The position numbers and the translations under genes are program-made. A stretch of 64,000 nt of DNA from assembly GCA_018816945.1 (NCBI GenBank), contig JAHIVC010000073.1, positions 62,001 to 126,000 on the forward strand, given 5' to 3'. Each line of letters opens with the position of its first letter. The stretch's first letter is position 1. The notes beneath the pieces were generated by a model. It saw nothing but the letters and a program-made list of their open reading frames with translations. It searched no databases and was not told where the DNA came from. The stretch is from Bacteroidota bacterium (GTDB taxonomy: Bacteria > Bacteroidota > Bacteroidia > Bacteroidales > GCA-2711565). Shown here piece by piece: positions 47,475-56,298 of this stretch.

Positions 47475-49112
47475 CTATAAACCTTGATTGTTGTTTGTGT
47501 ATTTTGAGATCAATGTCTTCTTTAATTTTTCATACATCACCATAGTTTGATTAACTCTTGAATTTGAATAATCCGTAAGAAATTGTTTCGCTCTCTTTGG
47601 ATTCTTTCGATGTATTTCAAGTGCTTCCATCTCAATTTTTGCCTGCTCATCAAAAAAACTTTGTTCCAAGGGATCGCGCACTGCATGTAAATCCTTTACA
47701 GCATCTTGCCATCTCAAACCTAAAAGATTATCGACAAAATCAACGGCCCAACGAAGTGATTTTTCATCATAATTATTGGGATCATAAGTATTGATATAAG
47801 GTGAAACATCTATTGCCCCTGCATAAATTGGAATATATGTACTTACATATTGATTATCCACATAGTACCAATATACGCCACCAATATCATCAGGCAACCA
47901 GTTTCGAAGCTGGGTAACCATTCCATAACCTCCACGAGCTACCATTCTGCGGTAAGTGATACCCAATAATTCTCGCTGAGCTTTAGTAGGAAATGGCGTG
48001 GCAAGTGGGCTTTTCACATATTTACCGTCATTTCCGGCAACCATCCAGTTTTTATCATTGGTCATATCATAAATAGTTCCTTCATAAAGTTCACGCTGAA
48101 AAGCAATTACATCCTGTACAGATAATTTTTTTTCGGGCTTAACAGAAAACGGGAACATGGATAATGGTTCAATATATTGATGATACGAATCGCTGCCGGC
48201 ATAAACGGAATGTGCGGTTTTATCGGGCCACTCTTTCAAATTTGGCGCGTATTTACTGTAGAATAACCAAAGCCTGCTGACTGCCCACTCTCTCGGGATG
48301 GGTGCATATACCTCTTGCCAAATAAATGGTTTTCCGCTTTTTGGGTCCCACCAACCATGATCAATAGCCACTTGCTTATAATTTGATGAAGCCATAAATT
48401 CATCAGGTTTTGAAAGATCAATTTCCTTAATGATGCTCCAATTTGGAACGATGGCAATATGATCATCAGGGACTCTTTGAGCAGCCCAAATTGCACCGGC
48501 CTCACCACTTTCAGGGTCCCAATCCGGCCCAATGCTGAACACTTCTAAAACCCATGCTTCATTAGCATCGGCAATACACAAAGCTTCAGATTCCGGACCG
48601 CAAGATGTTTGAAACCCATATTTATCAACTAAAAAAGTAATAAGCTTAATAGCCTCTCTGGCAGTTTTGCACCTTTGTAATGCAAATGCCTGAGCCTGCT
48701 CAATGGTCATGATTTGCTTTCCGGTTTCAATACTAACCTGAAGCTCCTTTTTTTGGCTCATGGTACTTTCGGCAATGGCCAATTGAAATTCATTAATATG
48801 TGAATATCCGGAATGAAAATAGGTATAGGTTTCAGCTACCTGAGGGATATATCCAATGATTTTACCGTATTCATGCAAGGGTTTGTCCACATCTTGTAAG
48901 CCATAGTAAACCGGTGCCATATCACCAATTTTAAACCTTTTTCCGGGAATAATATGTACCCGACATTCAGGGGCAGCATCGGTATGAGATGTGATGACTG
49001 ATCCATCAATGGTGGCTTTTCGCCCCACAATGATGTCGGTACAGGCATAAGAATTTAATGCGCCGCTGATTAATGCAATAAGCATTATCCTAATTAATTT
49101 ATTTGTTTTCAT
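47475..49112 (-). CDS. C69-family dipeptidase, exported
   Basis: A 545-residue peptidase of the PepD/C69 Ntn-hydrolase family. Signal-peptide removal would expose Cys24 in SYACTDIIVGRKATIDG, the catalytic nucleophile, and SVITSHTDAA is conserved behind it. Other marks are QLAIAESTMSQ, CGPESEALCIADANEAWVLE and VNQTMVMYEKLKK near the end. These enzymes split dipeptides with broad specificity; in the periplasm it would finish peptides left after glycan removal. Its start overlaps the S37 peptidase gene by 4 nt, so the two are translationally coupled. Confidence 0.92.
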   Translation of the reverse strand: MKTNKLIRIMLIALISGALNSYACTDIIVGRKATIDGSVITSHTDAAPECRVHIIPGKRFKIGDMAPVYYGLQDVDKPLHEYGKIIGYIPQVAETYTYFHSGYSHINEFQLAIAESTMSQKKELQVSIETGKQIMTIEQAQAFALQRCKTAREAIKLITFLVDKYGFQTSCGPESEALCIADANEAWVLEVFSIGPDWDPESGEAGAIWAAQRVPDDHIAIVPNWSIIKEIDLSKPDEFMASSNYKQVAIDHGWWDPKSGKPFIWQEVYAPIPREWAVSRLWLFYSKYAPNLKEWPDKTAHSVYAGSDSYHQYIEPLSMFPFSVKPEKKLSVQDVIAFQRELYEGTIYDMTNDKNWMVAGNDGKYVKSPLATPFPTKAQRELLGITYRRMVARGGYGMVTQLRNWLPDDIGGVYWYYVDNQYVSTYIPIYAGAIDVSPYINTYDPNNYDEKSLRWAVDFVDNLLGLRWQDAVKDLHAVRDPLEQSFFDEQAKIEMEALEIHRKNPKRAKQFLTDYSNSRVNQTMVMYEKLKKTLISKYTNNNQGL

Positions 49113-50431
49113 CTCTTTATTGTTTGTCTTTCGGGAAATTCATAAGTAATATCAATATCAAGCCATTCCTCTAACTTTTTAAACATTTCTTCTCTGGTTT
49201 CTTTCGGAAAATTTCGGATACGGGTTGAATGCGATCCGCCGGGTAAAACATATTTTGCAGCGTCACATTCTCCTGTCAGCTCAACCTGTTGCGAAGCATA
49301 AGGATCAAATCCTCCATAAATGTAAAGAAAATGATCCCCTTCTTTTTGTAAGTAATTTTTAACCTTTTGCATCAATTCAGGATGATAGGTGATCTTTGTA
49401 TTTTCAGGAAGAACAAAATCATAATTGTGCTCTTTTACCACATCAAGTAAGCCTTCAAATTCGGTAAGATCATAACCATAATAACCGAAATCTTTCATGG
49501 CCTGAACCATAAAGGTATAATCTTCTCGCACTTTTGATTCGGTTAAATAACCATAAGGGACAATTTTTTCGAAATGCCTGTAAACCGAATCCATGCCCAC
49601 CGATTCGTTGGGGATTGAATCACAATGAGCTCCCCATTGCCAAAAAGAAAAAGGATATTCCAATACCATGTATTCATATCCAAATTCATAACCCGGGCGA
49701 TAGGTATATCCAGCCTTTTTATTTCCCTCAATAAATTTAGGCAACAATTCTTTTTTCTTTTTAAGCAGTAATTCCTGATAATTATGAATTGCTGCTCTGC
49801 ATTCCGCAGTTCCCACCGTGTCAAAATAATGATAAAAGCGAGGGTCATCTCTTGAAAACATCAAAGGGCCGACATAAGGTACGGAAGCATCAACATCATT
49901 GGGAAAATAATAACGATGATACATGGTGGTTTGACCTCCTTTACTAATTCCGGTATTGATCCATTTTCCGGTAAAGTATGGCTTTAATAATTCAACCACA
50001 CGATGATGATCATTAGCAGCCTGCTCGATGGTTAAATAATCATAATCGGTGCTATCAGGAAACGAAGTGCCAAAATACCGATGTTCAACGAAAACCTGAT
50101 TGGCATCCAGTATTTGTGTGATTTCTTCGATATAATCCTTTCGGGCAGCACGATTTGCATTATACCCTTCAGTTACCAATACAACAGGTTTAGATTTATC
50201 CTTTAGGGACAAAAAAATGCGTTGCTTAAAAGTTTTGCCATTGGCATTTTTATGATCAAGCAGCTGGGTTAATTCCAACTGATAAAATTCTTTGAAATTT
50301 TTCCCGTTTTCTTTTTGGATGATAGTCAAACCGGGTATAGTCTGCAGATACCTTAAAAGGTCCGAATTTTGCGCAAATGCAATTTGTGTCAGAAAAATAA
50401 AAGACAGACTGAGTTTAATAATTCGCATCAT
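49109..50431 (-). CDS. S37-family (PS-10) tripeptidyl aminopeptidase-like protease, exported
   Basis: A 440-residue exported serine peptidase with signal RIIKLSLSFIFLTQIAFA. The nucleophile elbow is NTGISKGGQTTMYHRYYFP with Ser163; NQVFVEHRYFGTSFPDS and SVPYVGPLMFSRDDPRF are typical of the S37 / S28-related fold. The acid is probably in YGGFDPYASQ and the His in LPGGSHSTRI. Relatives release tripeptides or Pro-containing ends from peptides. It is coupled to the dipeptidase by a 4-nt overlap, giving a two-step peptide trimming unit, and follows the hydroxyproline dehydratase-like gene by 19 bp. Confidence 0.87.
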   Translation of the reverse strand: MMRIIKLSLSFIFLTQIAFAQNSDLLRYLQTIPGLTIIQKENGKNFKEFYQLELTQLLDHKNANGKTFKQRIFLSLKDKSKPVVLVTEGYNANRAARKDYIEEITQILDANQVFVEHRYFGTSFPDSTDYDYLTIEQAANDHHRVVELLKPYFTGKWINTGISKGGQTTMYHRYYFPNDVDASVPYVGPLMFSRDDPRFYHYFDTVGTAECRAAIHNYQELLLKKKKELLPKFIEGNKKAGYTYRPGYEFGYEYMVLEYPFSFWQWGAHCDSIPNESVGMDSVYRHFEKIVPYGYLTESKVREDYTFMVQAMKDFGYYGYDLTEFEGLLDVVKEHNYDFVLPENTKITYHPELMQKVKNYLQKEGDHFLYIYGGFDPYASQQVELTGECDAAKYVLPGGSHSTRIRNFPKETREEMFKKLEEWLDIDITYEFPERQTIKR

Positions 50432-50450
50432 ATACTTATTAATTATTTGA

Positions 50451-51479
50451 TTATCTAAAAATAAATCCTTTCACTAGTGGATCCTCCGGGTCAAAATAGA
50501 ATTTATGCTGACCGGTTATGTAAGCGTTTCCATTTACTTCGGGAATTACTGAATGATGGCCCCCAAAATCAACTTCTTCCACAACTTTTACTTCAAAACA
50601 GGTATCCAAAATACTTTCGATGCGGATAGATTCTCCGGTTTTGATTTCATTTCGAAAGTAATGAATGGCTGCCCTGGCGCTTACTCCGGTTCCGGTTGGT
50701 GAACGGTCAACTTCCCCTTCGGCAAACACACAAACATTTCGACTGTGATTTTTTGGATCGTTGGCCTTACCGGTAAAAATAGTTCCGTATAAAAAACTTA
50801 AATCTTCTTCGAAAGGGTGCTTGATCTCGAAATTTTGCATTACCGTATTTTTAATGCGCTTGCCCCAATCAATAATTTGGTTGTAATCCGTAACCTGCAA
50901 ACCCAATCCAATGTTGTCGGCATCAACAAAGGCATAAAAAGCCCCGCCATAAGCAATATCAAATTTCACTTGTCCGATTCCTTTAACTTCAATTTCCTGA
51001 TCTTTCATTAATACAAATGAAGGGACATTCCGAAATGAAACAGAATCAAATTTCCCATTGATACGTTTTACTTTCGAAAGAATCCGTCCGGCAGGTGCAT
51101 CAATTTTCAGCTCAAATTCCTCTCCTTTTTTTTCTACTATCCCAATTTCGGGCAGTATTTTCGACAAAGCTATGATCGCATGGCCACACATGGTGCTATA
51201 ACCTTCGTTATGGATGAAAAATACGCCAAAATCACCATCGGATGTATTAGGCGGGATAAGAATTGCCCCGTACATATCAGCATGACCACGGGGTTCAAAC
51301 ATGGTTGAAGTACGCAAATGGTCGTAGTTTTCCCTAAAATATCTTCTTCGCTCTAAAACAGAACTCCCTTTTATTTCGGGAAGCCCTTTGATGAAAATAC
51401 GCAAAGGTTCTCCGGCTGTATGTGCATCAATGGTTTCAATACATTTCCAATGATCCGGTGCAATCCAATTTAATTCCAT
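50451..51479 (-). CDS. Trans-3-hydroxy-L-proline dehydratase-like (proline racemase superfamily)
   Basis: A 342-residue protein of the proline racemase fold. The first catalytic Cys is Cys98 in STMCGHAIIAL. The second position, normally Cys in DRSPCGTG of racemases and 4-hydroxyproline epimerases, is Thr262 here (DRSPTGTGVSARAA). A Cys/Thr pair is the mark of trans-3-hydroxy-L-proline dehydratase, which removes water to give pyrroline-2-carboxylate. N-terminal IDAHTAGEPLRIF is conserved. Cytoplasmic. It is the first gene of the long minus-strand cluster and would handle hydroxyproline from collagen-like or plant-wall glycoproteins (inference). No partner reductase is adjacent. Confidence 0.83.
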   Translation of the reverse strand: MELNWIAPDHWKCIETIDAHTAGEPLRIFIKGLPEIKGSSVLERRRYFRENYDHLRTSTMFEPRGHADMYGAILIPPNTSDGDFGVFFIHNEGYSTMCGHAIIALSKILPEIGIVEKKGEEFELKIDAPAGRILSKVKRINGKFDSVSFRNVPSFVLMKDQEIEVKGIGQVKFDIAYGGAFYAFVDADNIGLGLQVTDYNQIIDWGKRIKNTVMQNFEIKHPFEEDLSFLYGTIFTGKANDPKNHSRNVCVFAEGEVDRSPTGTGVSARAAIHYFRNEIKTGESIRIESILDTCFEVKVVEEVDFGGHHSVIPEVNGNAYITGQHKFYFDPEDPLVKGFIFR

Positions 51480-51920
51480 TTGGTCGAATAATTTGCTAGT
51501 TCAAATTAATGAAAAATGGAGGAGAATTGCTAATGAAATCAGTTCGATTTCATGTTATTTGTTTAGGGTGATTGTTGAGAACGTGTTTATGTGTTATGGT
51601 GTTTGTGTGTCAATGTGTTTGCGTGATTATGTGTTTACGTGTTTATGTTTTGAAATTTCAATTGTTCAAAGGTTCAAAACCCGGATGTTTCTTACGGATT
51701 ATTCCTCTTAGCTGCTTTCACAAACAATATAATTCTATATTAGAATTTAAGACGATTTCTTTAAGCAACCCTTAACGCATTTTTTACATCTATATAACAT
51801 TCATATATAGCGAATTAAAATAAATTTTAAAAGAGTTATCAAAAAACAGAGTGACTTTTTCGTTTTTTCGGAATAAAGAAGTGTAGTTAACTTAATTCAT
51901 AAACGTAAATTTTTATTAAA
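51480..51920. other. Divergent intergenic region with inverse copy of the aacacgtaaacac repeat
   Basis: Between the first gene of the glycoprotein cluster and the C10 protease. At 51580-51652 lies a tract made of variants of gtgtttatgtgtt; its complement matches the second half of the repeats at 2301 and 4141 (aacacgtaaacacatt). No gene is supportable, and I see no full-consensus promoter for either side. Confidence 0.55.
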
Positions 51921-53117
51921 ATGAGAAAGAAAAAAAAGAACAGCATTAAAACAAGCTTAATTGCAATTGCTTCATGTTTGGTTCTATTACTCCCGTTTTC
52001 GTGCCAAGAGAAACCGGATGCCATCCCCAAAAATGAGTTCCAAATTGAAACCAACGAATTTTTTATTGCTGAAAATTCAGCAAAGATGGTTGCCGAAAAT
52101 TTTGCTAAAGGATTCGGTTCTAACACTCCTAATTCATTGAAAACCCAAAAAACGTATTCGTTAAATAATTTTTTGGATGAAGAAAATGGAGAAGCATTAT
52201 TGTATATTGTAAATTATGATGAAGGTGGGTTTATAATTATCCCTGCCGATAACAGGGTTTATCCAATCTTGGCACATTCCGAAGAAAGCTCTTTTGTAAC
52301 AGTAGAATCTGAGATCCCAGATGGCGTTAATCTTTGGGTACATTATACTAAAAAAGCCATAAAAAAAGTGAAAAGGGAAAACAAGAAACAAAATCTTGAA
52401 ATGGAAAAAATCTGGAAAAGACACCTTAAAGTGACTAGTTTAAAAGTCTATGACCCACCTGGTCCTTGTGAAGATGAAACTATCAATGTTGGGCCGTTTT
52501 TACAAACAGTATGGCATCAATGGGTTGGGTTTAATGATTCACTTGACATTCTTTCAGGGTGCACTGAACTTCCTTATAATGGTAGAGCTTTTGTTGGATG
52601 TGTTACTGTTGCCATGGCACAGGTGATGAAATACCACCAACACCCAAGCTCCTATTCCTGGAGTAGTATGCCTAATATTTACGGAACAAGTGCTACTCAT
52701 CTCTTAATAAGAGATATTGGAATATCAAATAGCATGGATTATCTTTGTTCTGGCTCAGAGACAAGTACACAAACCTATGTCGTCCCATCTCTAGTAAACG
52801 ACTTTGGTTATTCCTCATCGGCCACTTTTGTTAATAATTACAACTACATAACTCTTAAAAATGAGCTTAGTAATAATAGACCTGTACTAATGAGAGCCGA
52901 TGATGATAATGGACTTGGAGGGCATACTTGGGTTTGCGATGGTTATCAATCAAGATTTTACTGCGACTCAGGAGGTTCTTATTTATATTTTCGTATGAAC
53001 TGGGGGTTTATTAATGGACTCTGTAATGCTTATTACTATTCATGGAATAGCAGTTTTGACCCTTTAGAATTTGAGTTTAACACAAATCTAGGAATGGTTA
53101 TAGGGATTAAACCATAA
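51921..53117 (+). CDS. C10-family (streptopain-like) cysteine protease, lipoprotein
   Basis: A 398-residue exported pre-pro-protease. A charged N-terminus precedes a signal ending LLPFSC (lipobox). A propeptide follows with LLYIVNYDEGGFIIIPADNR, typical of the Spi-type inhibitor prodomain of this family. In the catalytic domain the nucleophile is Cys227 in FVGCVTVAMAQVMKYHQHP and the base is His335 in LGGHTWVCDGYQ; a later MNWGFING completes the papain-like site. Relatives include SpeB, interpain and the C10 proteases of Bacteroides fragilis, which degrade host proteins. It heads three plus-strand genes of exported products. Confidence 0.92.
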   Translation: MRKKKKNSIKTSLIAIASCLVLLLPFSCQEKPDAIPKNEFQIETNEFFIAENSAKMVAENFAKGFGSNTPNSLKTQKTYSLNNFLDEENGEALLYIVNYDEGGFIIIPADNRVYPILAHSEESSFVTVESEIPDGVNLWVHYTKKAIKKVKRENKKQNLEMEKIWKRHLKVTSLKVYDPPGPCEDETINVGPFLQTVWHQWVGFNDSLDILSGCTELPYNGRAFVGCVTVAMAQVMKYHQHPSSYSWSSMPNIYGTSATHLLIRDIGISNSMDYLCSGSETSTQTYVVPSLVNDFGYSSSATFVNNYNYITLKNELSNNRPVLMRADDDNGLGGHTWVCDGYQSRFYCDSGGSYLYFRMNWGFINGLCNAYYYSWNSSFDPLEFEFNTNLGMVIGIKP

Positions 53118-53221
53118 AAGTATTATTTGGGAATGCCTATAATTGTACAATTGAAATATACATGCTTATAGGTATTCCCTTCACTTAATAAAATTTAATC
53201 ATGAAATTAAAATCATTGTAT

Positions 53222-53662
53222 ATGAAAAATCTATTTTTTATTATTCTAGTTTTAGTCCTCATATCCTGCAAAAGGGATGACCAACCTGGAATCGAAGGTA
53301 ATTTGAAGGTTAATCCCATAAATAGGATGGAAGTTAGTTATGTCGATGCCAATAGTGTTGACCTGCTTAATCAAAACAACACCAATTCTTTTAATCAAAG
53401 TGCTATAAAGTTGTATTACTTGGAAAATGGTGAGAAGAAATTTCAAAACATTTATTTTTCTTGTGAAGAAGCATTATGTTTTCTTAGGCTTTACACAAAG
53501 GCAGTGCCGTTATTTCTTGAGCTGAACAATCAGGTTACCGATACAATCACTAGCGAATTAACTATAGATGGTGCTAACTATAAAAGAAAAATTTGGTATA
53601 ATGGTGAGCTAATCTCAGATACCTTGGCTGGTAGCGAATTTCATTTTACCATTATAAAATAA
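53222..53662 (+). CDS. Small lipoprotein of unknown function
   Basis: Start at the ATG at 53222 (146 residues) gives a clean lipoprotein signal MKNLFFIILVLVLISC; an in-frame ATG at 53201 adds seven residues. After the acylated Cys come KRDDQPG and a region of beta-strand character, including KLYYLENGEKKFQNIYFSC and LTIDGANYKRKIWYNG. No family is recognised. It follows the C10 protease by about 100 bp. In other C10 loci small neighbours act as protease inhibitors, but nothing in the sequence proves that here. Confidence 0.6.
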   Translation: MKNLFFIILVLVLISCKRDDQPGIEGNLKVNPINRMEVSYVDANSVDLLNQNNTNSFNQSAIKLYYLENGEKKFQNIYFSCEEALCFLRLYTKAVPLFLELNNQVTDTITSELTIDGANYKRKIWYNGELISDTLAGSEFHFTIIK

Positions 53663-53730
53663 TTTGCACCAAACTTAACGACCGATCTTTAAGTTTAAAC
53701 TTTAGGATTGGTACATCATTAACAAATACC

Positions 53731-54450
53731 ATGAAAAATATTTTTTTCTTAATTCTAACAACATTATTTTCAATAAATGTAATCGGGCAAACAACTGAAT
53801 TCTCATTTCATCTAACTTCCGGCTTGTTTTCGTTTAGAGGATCAGAATCTGGAACAACAACGATTTATACAGCAGCATCTGATTTTGGCGCATATTCAAC
53901 ATGGTCTCCCTTTGGTAAACATAGCGGATTTTCATACTGTCTTGGGTTTAATGCACAAAGAATAACGGATTCACATTTTATTTTTGGAATTCGAACTAGC
54001 TATGAATCATTATCAAGCAGCATTAATATTGACAAAGTTATAAATATCACATCATCCGGAGGGGAAACCTGGGATGCCTATGACAGCAGAACAATCTTAA
54101 CTAACCGATTTATAAATATATTTCCATTCCTTGGTAACAGAATGAATGTAATTAATGGGGTTAATTCCGATTTAATTTTTGGCTTTGATATTGGTGCATA
54201 CCATAGCATAAAGGAACATGCAACAATAAATGCAAATCAGAAATCATATAATACAACAAAAAATTCTTTAAAAGAAAAATGGGACTACAGGCTTCATGTC
54301 GAAATGATAAACTATTATAAAAGAGTAGGGCTTAGCATCGGATACTCATATGGTTTAACAAATTATTTATTCGTGCCTAAATATAATAATTTTGAAAAAA
54401 GAGATGCACGGTCGAGAATGTTGAGGTTTGGATTAGTTTATAAAATTTAA
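53731..54450 (+). CDS. Outer-membrane beta-barrel-like protein, unrecognised family
   Basis: A 239-residue exported protein with signal MKNIFFLILTTLFSINVIG, cleavage probably before QTTEF. The rest alternates hydrophobic and polar residues with aromatic strand ends (EFSFHLTSGLFSFRG, FIFGIRTSYESL, LIFGFDIGAYHS, VGLSIGYSYGLTN) and closes with MLRFGLVYKI. This suggests an 8- to 10-strand barrel inserted by BAM. It is the last of three plus-strand genes before a strong terminator. Function unknown. Confidence 0.65.
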   Translation: MKNIFFLILTTLFSINVIGQTTEFSFHLTSGLFSFRGSESGTTTIYTAASDFGAYSTWSPFGKHSGFSYCLGFNAQRITDSHFIFGIRTSYESLSSSINIDKVINITSSGGETWDAYDSRTILTNRFINIFPFLGNRMNVINGVNSDLIFGFDIGAYHSIKEHATINANQKSYNTTKNSLKEKWDYRLHVEMINYYKRVGLSIGYSYGLTNYLFVPKYNNFEKRDARSRMLRFGLVYKI

Positions 54451-54545
54451 AAAATCAAGCTTCACTTCGAATTAATCTTCTAAAAAGAAAATGAGGTGGT
54501 AAAATATTTTCATAGTTAAATAAGCCAATTTGAAAACAGGGTTAT

Positions 54546-54578
54546 AGCCTTCCGAAAGATTATAATTTTCGGAAGGCT
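54546..54578 (+). terminator. Intrinsic terminator after the C10 protease cluster
   Basis: AGCCTTCCGAAA, loop GATTATAA-type, TTTTCGGAAGGCTT followed by AATTTTTTC, between convergent genes. Confidence 0.85.
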
Positions 54579-54587
54579 TAATTTTTT

Positions 54588-56006
54588 CTATTCTTTCTTA
54601 TTGAAAACAAAAGAGCCCTGAAAGTTTTCCGAATCATAAACTTTTGCGTTCAAATTACCAGACTCAAAGACTCCTTGTAATTCAATCATTTTTCCTTTTT
54701 TTGTAAGAAAAGTAAGATACATATTTTGATTAATCATGTAAAGGTGATCAATTTTATAAATGCTGCCATCAGAAGATGTTACCTGCCCGAACACCGCATC
54801 CTGTTCTGTTTCAATGTTGATGATTAAAGCACCCTCCTTAGGATCTTCAGGATGAGTTTCCCAATGACCTTTAAAAAATTGGTTTTCGGCCAGTGATGCA
54901 CGAAGCGAATGATTTGAAAAATTATCAACTACCTGTTCAAAAGAGAGACCACCCATTTCGAAAAATGAATGAGGAATGAGTGTGCCCATGTAGTTTAGAA
55001 ATTCACTCATTTCCTTTGCCGTGTAAGGGTGCATTAAAGCCAGCACCTCTCCTCCTTTTTCGATGTCCATATTGTGGATCAAACATGGTCCGGCCTTAGC
55101 CGAAAAATCAACATCGTTTAATGAAAAATGTTTTATGGCCGGATTGATACGGGTTCGAAAATAAACCTGCTTTTTGATTGGATCAAAAACGATGGACCAT
55201 TCTGCCACATCAAATACTTTTATTTTATCGAGCATGTAAAACCCATAATCCACGATATTTTCTGAAGGATCGTAAGTTTTAATTAAAAAGTCGGTTTTTA
55301 CAAATCTTGGTACATTCGGATTGTCCAATTCAACTTTATATTGGCCCCCAAAATTCTCATAATATTTTGCAACTTCCATCTCACGATTGTAAGAAGTGTT
55401 AAACAATCCTTTTACCGGCATATTTTTATCCCTGTTGATTTTCATTTTCCCATCGACAAAAGCCAGAGCAGCACAATTGCCGCTTGCATCAGCCAGAAAA
55501 TAATGCCAGCCCCAACCGTCAATTTCAATCTTTTCGGTCATTTTGATGGCTTCATCCAATGTTGAACAATTATCAAGCAGAAACTGCATCCATCCCATTT
55601 GGCTCAATCGCTGTAAAGAATCTCCTATCGGATAATCGGCATCTTCATTCATTTCCCAAATATAAAATCCAGCTTCATTCATTCCACCATCAGGCAAATC
55701 TTTCCCGAAATTATTGAAGGTTACCGAACCATATCGTGAAATCCAGCTAAGTTTTGAAGGCTTTGTAACTTCTTTATTCATCATCTCATTTAAACTACGC
55801 CCCATCTTAAAAACGCCCCTTTTGTTAATAAACACAATCCCAGGAACGCCAATGTCCCCCTCATTTAAATTGTGCCCAAAGATGAGCTTATCGCCTTTGT
55901 GTAGCATGAAAGTTGAACATGCCGAAGCTTTTACCAAACTCAATAGCGTCAAAGAAACTATTAATATACCGATCATTGTAAATTTGCGATAACTGTTTTT
56001 CATCAT
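54588..56006 (-). CDS. Exported linear amide C-N hydrolase (choloylglycine hydrolase-like Ntn-hydrolase)
   Basis: A 472-residue exported enzyme. The signal TMIGILIVSLTLLSLVKA ends just before ACSTFMLHKGDKLIFGHN, so Cys30 (counting from the first Met) becomes the N-terminal nucleophile, as in penicillin V acylase, bile salt hydrolase and acid ceramidase relatives. Conserved Asn/Gly/Met elements NEGDIGVPGIVFINKRG and GGMNEAGFYIWEM follow. The extra C-terminal 120 residues form a beta-rich tail. Substrates could be N-acyl amino acids or bile-type amides; none can be chosen here. It is transcribed alone. Confidence 0.78.
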   Translation of the reverse strand: MMKNSYRKFTMIGILIVSLTLLSLVKASACSTFMLHKGDKLIFGHNLNEGDIGVPGIVFINKRGVFKMGRSLNEMMNKEVTKPSKLSWISRYGSVTFNNFGKDLPDGGMNEAGFYIWEMNEDADYPIGDSLQRLSQMGWMQFLLDNCSTLDEAIKMTEKIEIDGWGWHYFLADASGNCAALAFVDGKMKINRDKNMPVKGLFNTSYNREMEVAKYYENFGGQYKVELDNPNVPRFVKTDFLIKTYDPSENIVDYGFYMLDKIKVFDVAEWSIVFDPIKKQVYFRTRINPAIKHFSLNDVDFSAKAGPCLIHNMDIEKGGEVLALMHPYTAKEMSEFLNYMGTLIPHSFFEMGGLSFEQVVDNFSNHSLRASLAENQFFKGHWETHPEDPKEGALIINIETEQDAVFGQVTSSDGSIYKIDHLYMINQNMYLTFLTKKGKMIELQGVFESGNLNAKVYDSENFQGSFVFNKKE

Positions 56007-56298
56007 ATTTTTGTTTAATTTGTTTTACACTTTTATGACGGTCAGTATTTGGTTTGGTTACAAATTTTATTCAGATTATGAGTTTTAATTCTACGTTCAC
56101 CATAAAAAAACAGTATTCTACCGATTTTTGCTTCTTTCCAATCGATGGTTCGGGTAGTTTTGTCCATATCATAAATTTTTTATGAAAAAAGATGAAGTAT
56201 AATTTAGTGCTCGGTAACTAATAAATATTGTAACGAAGTACATTTTATAATCGTCTAAGATAAAATTTCACATGAGTATCCATCAAAAACCAAATTCA

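Noticed and set aside
52197-52424. Minus-strand open frame inside the C10 protease gene
   Set aside because: It is the complement of a well-supported coding region with conserved motifs.
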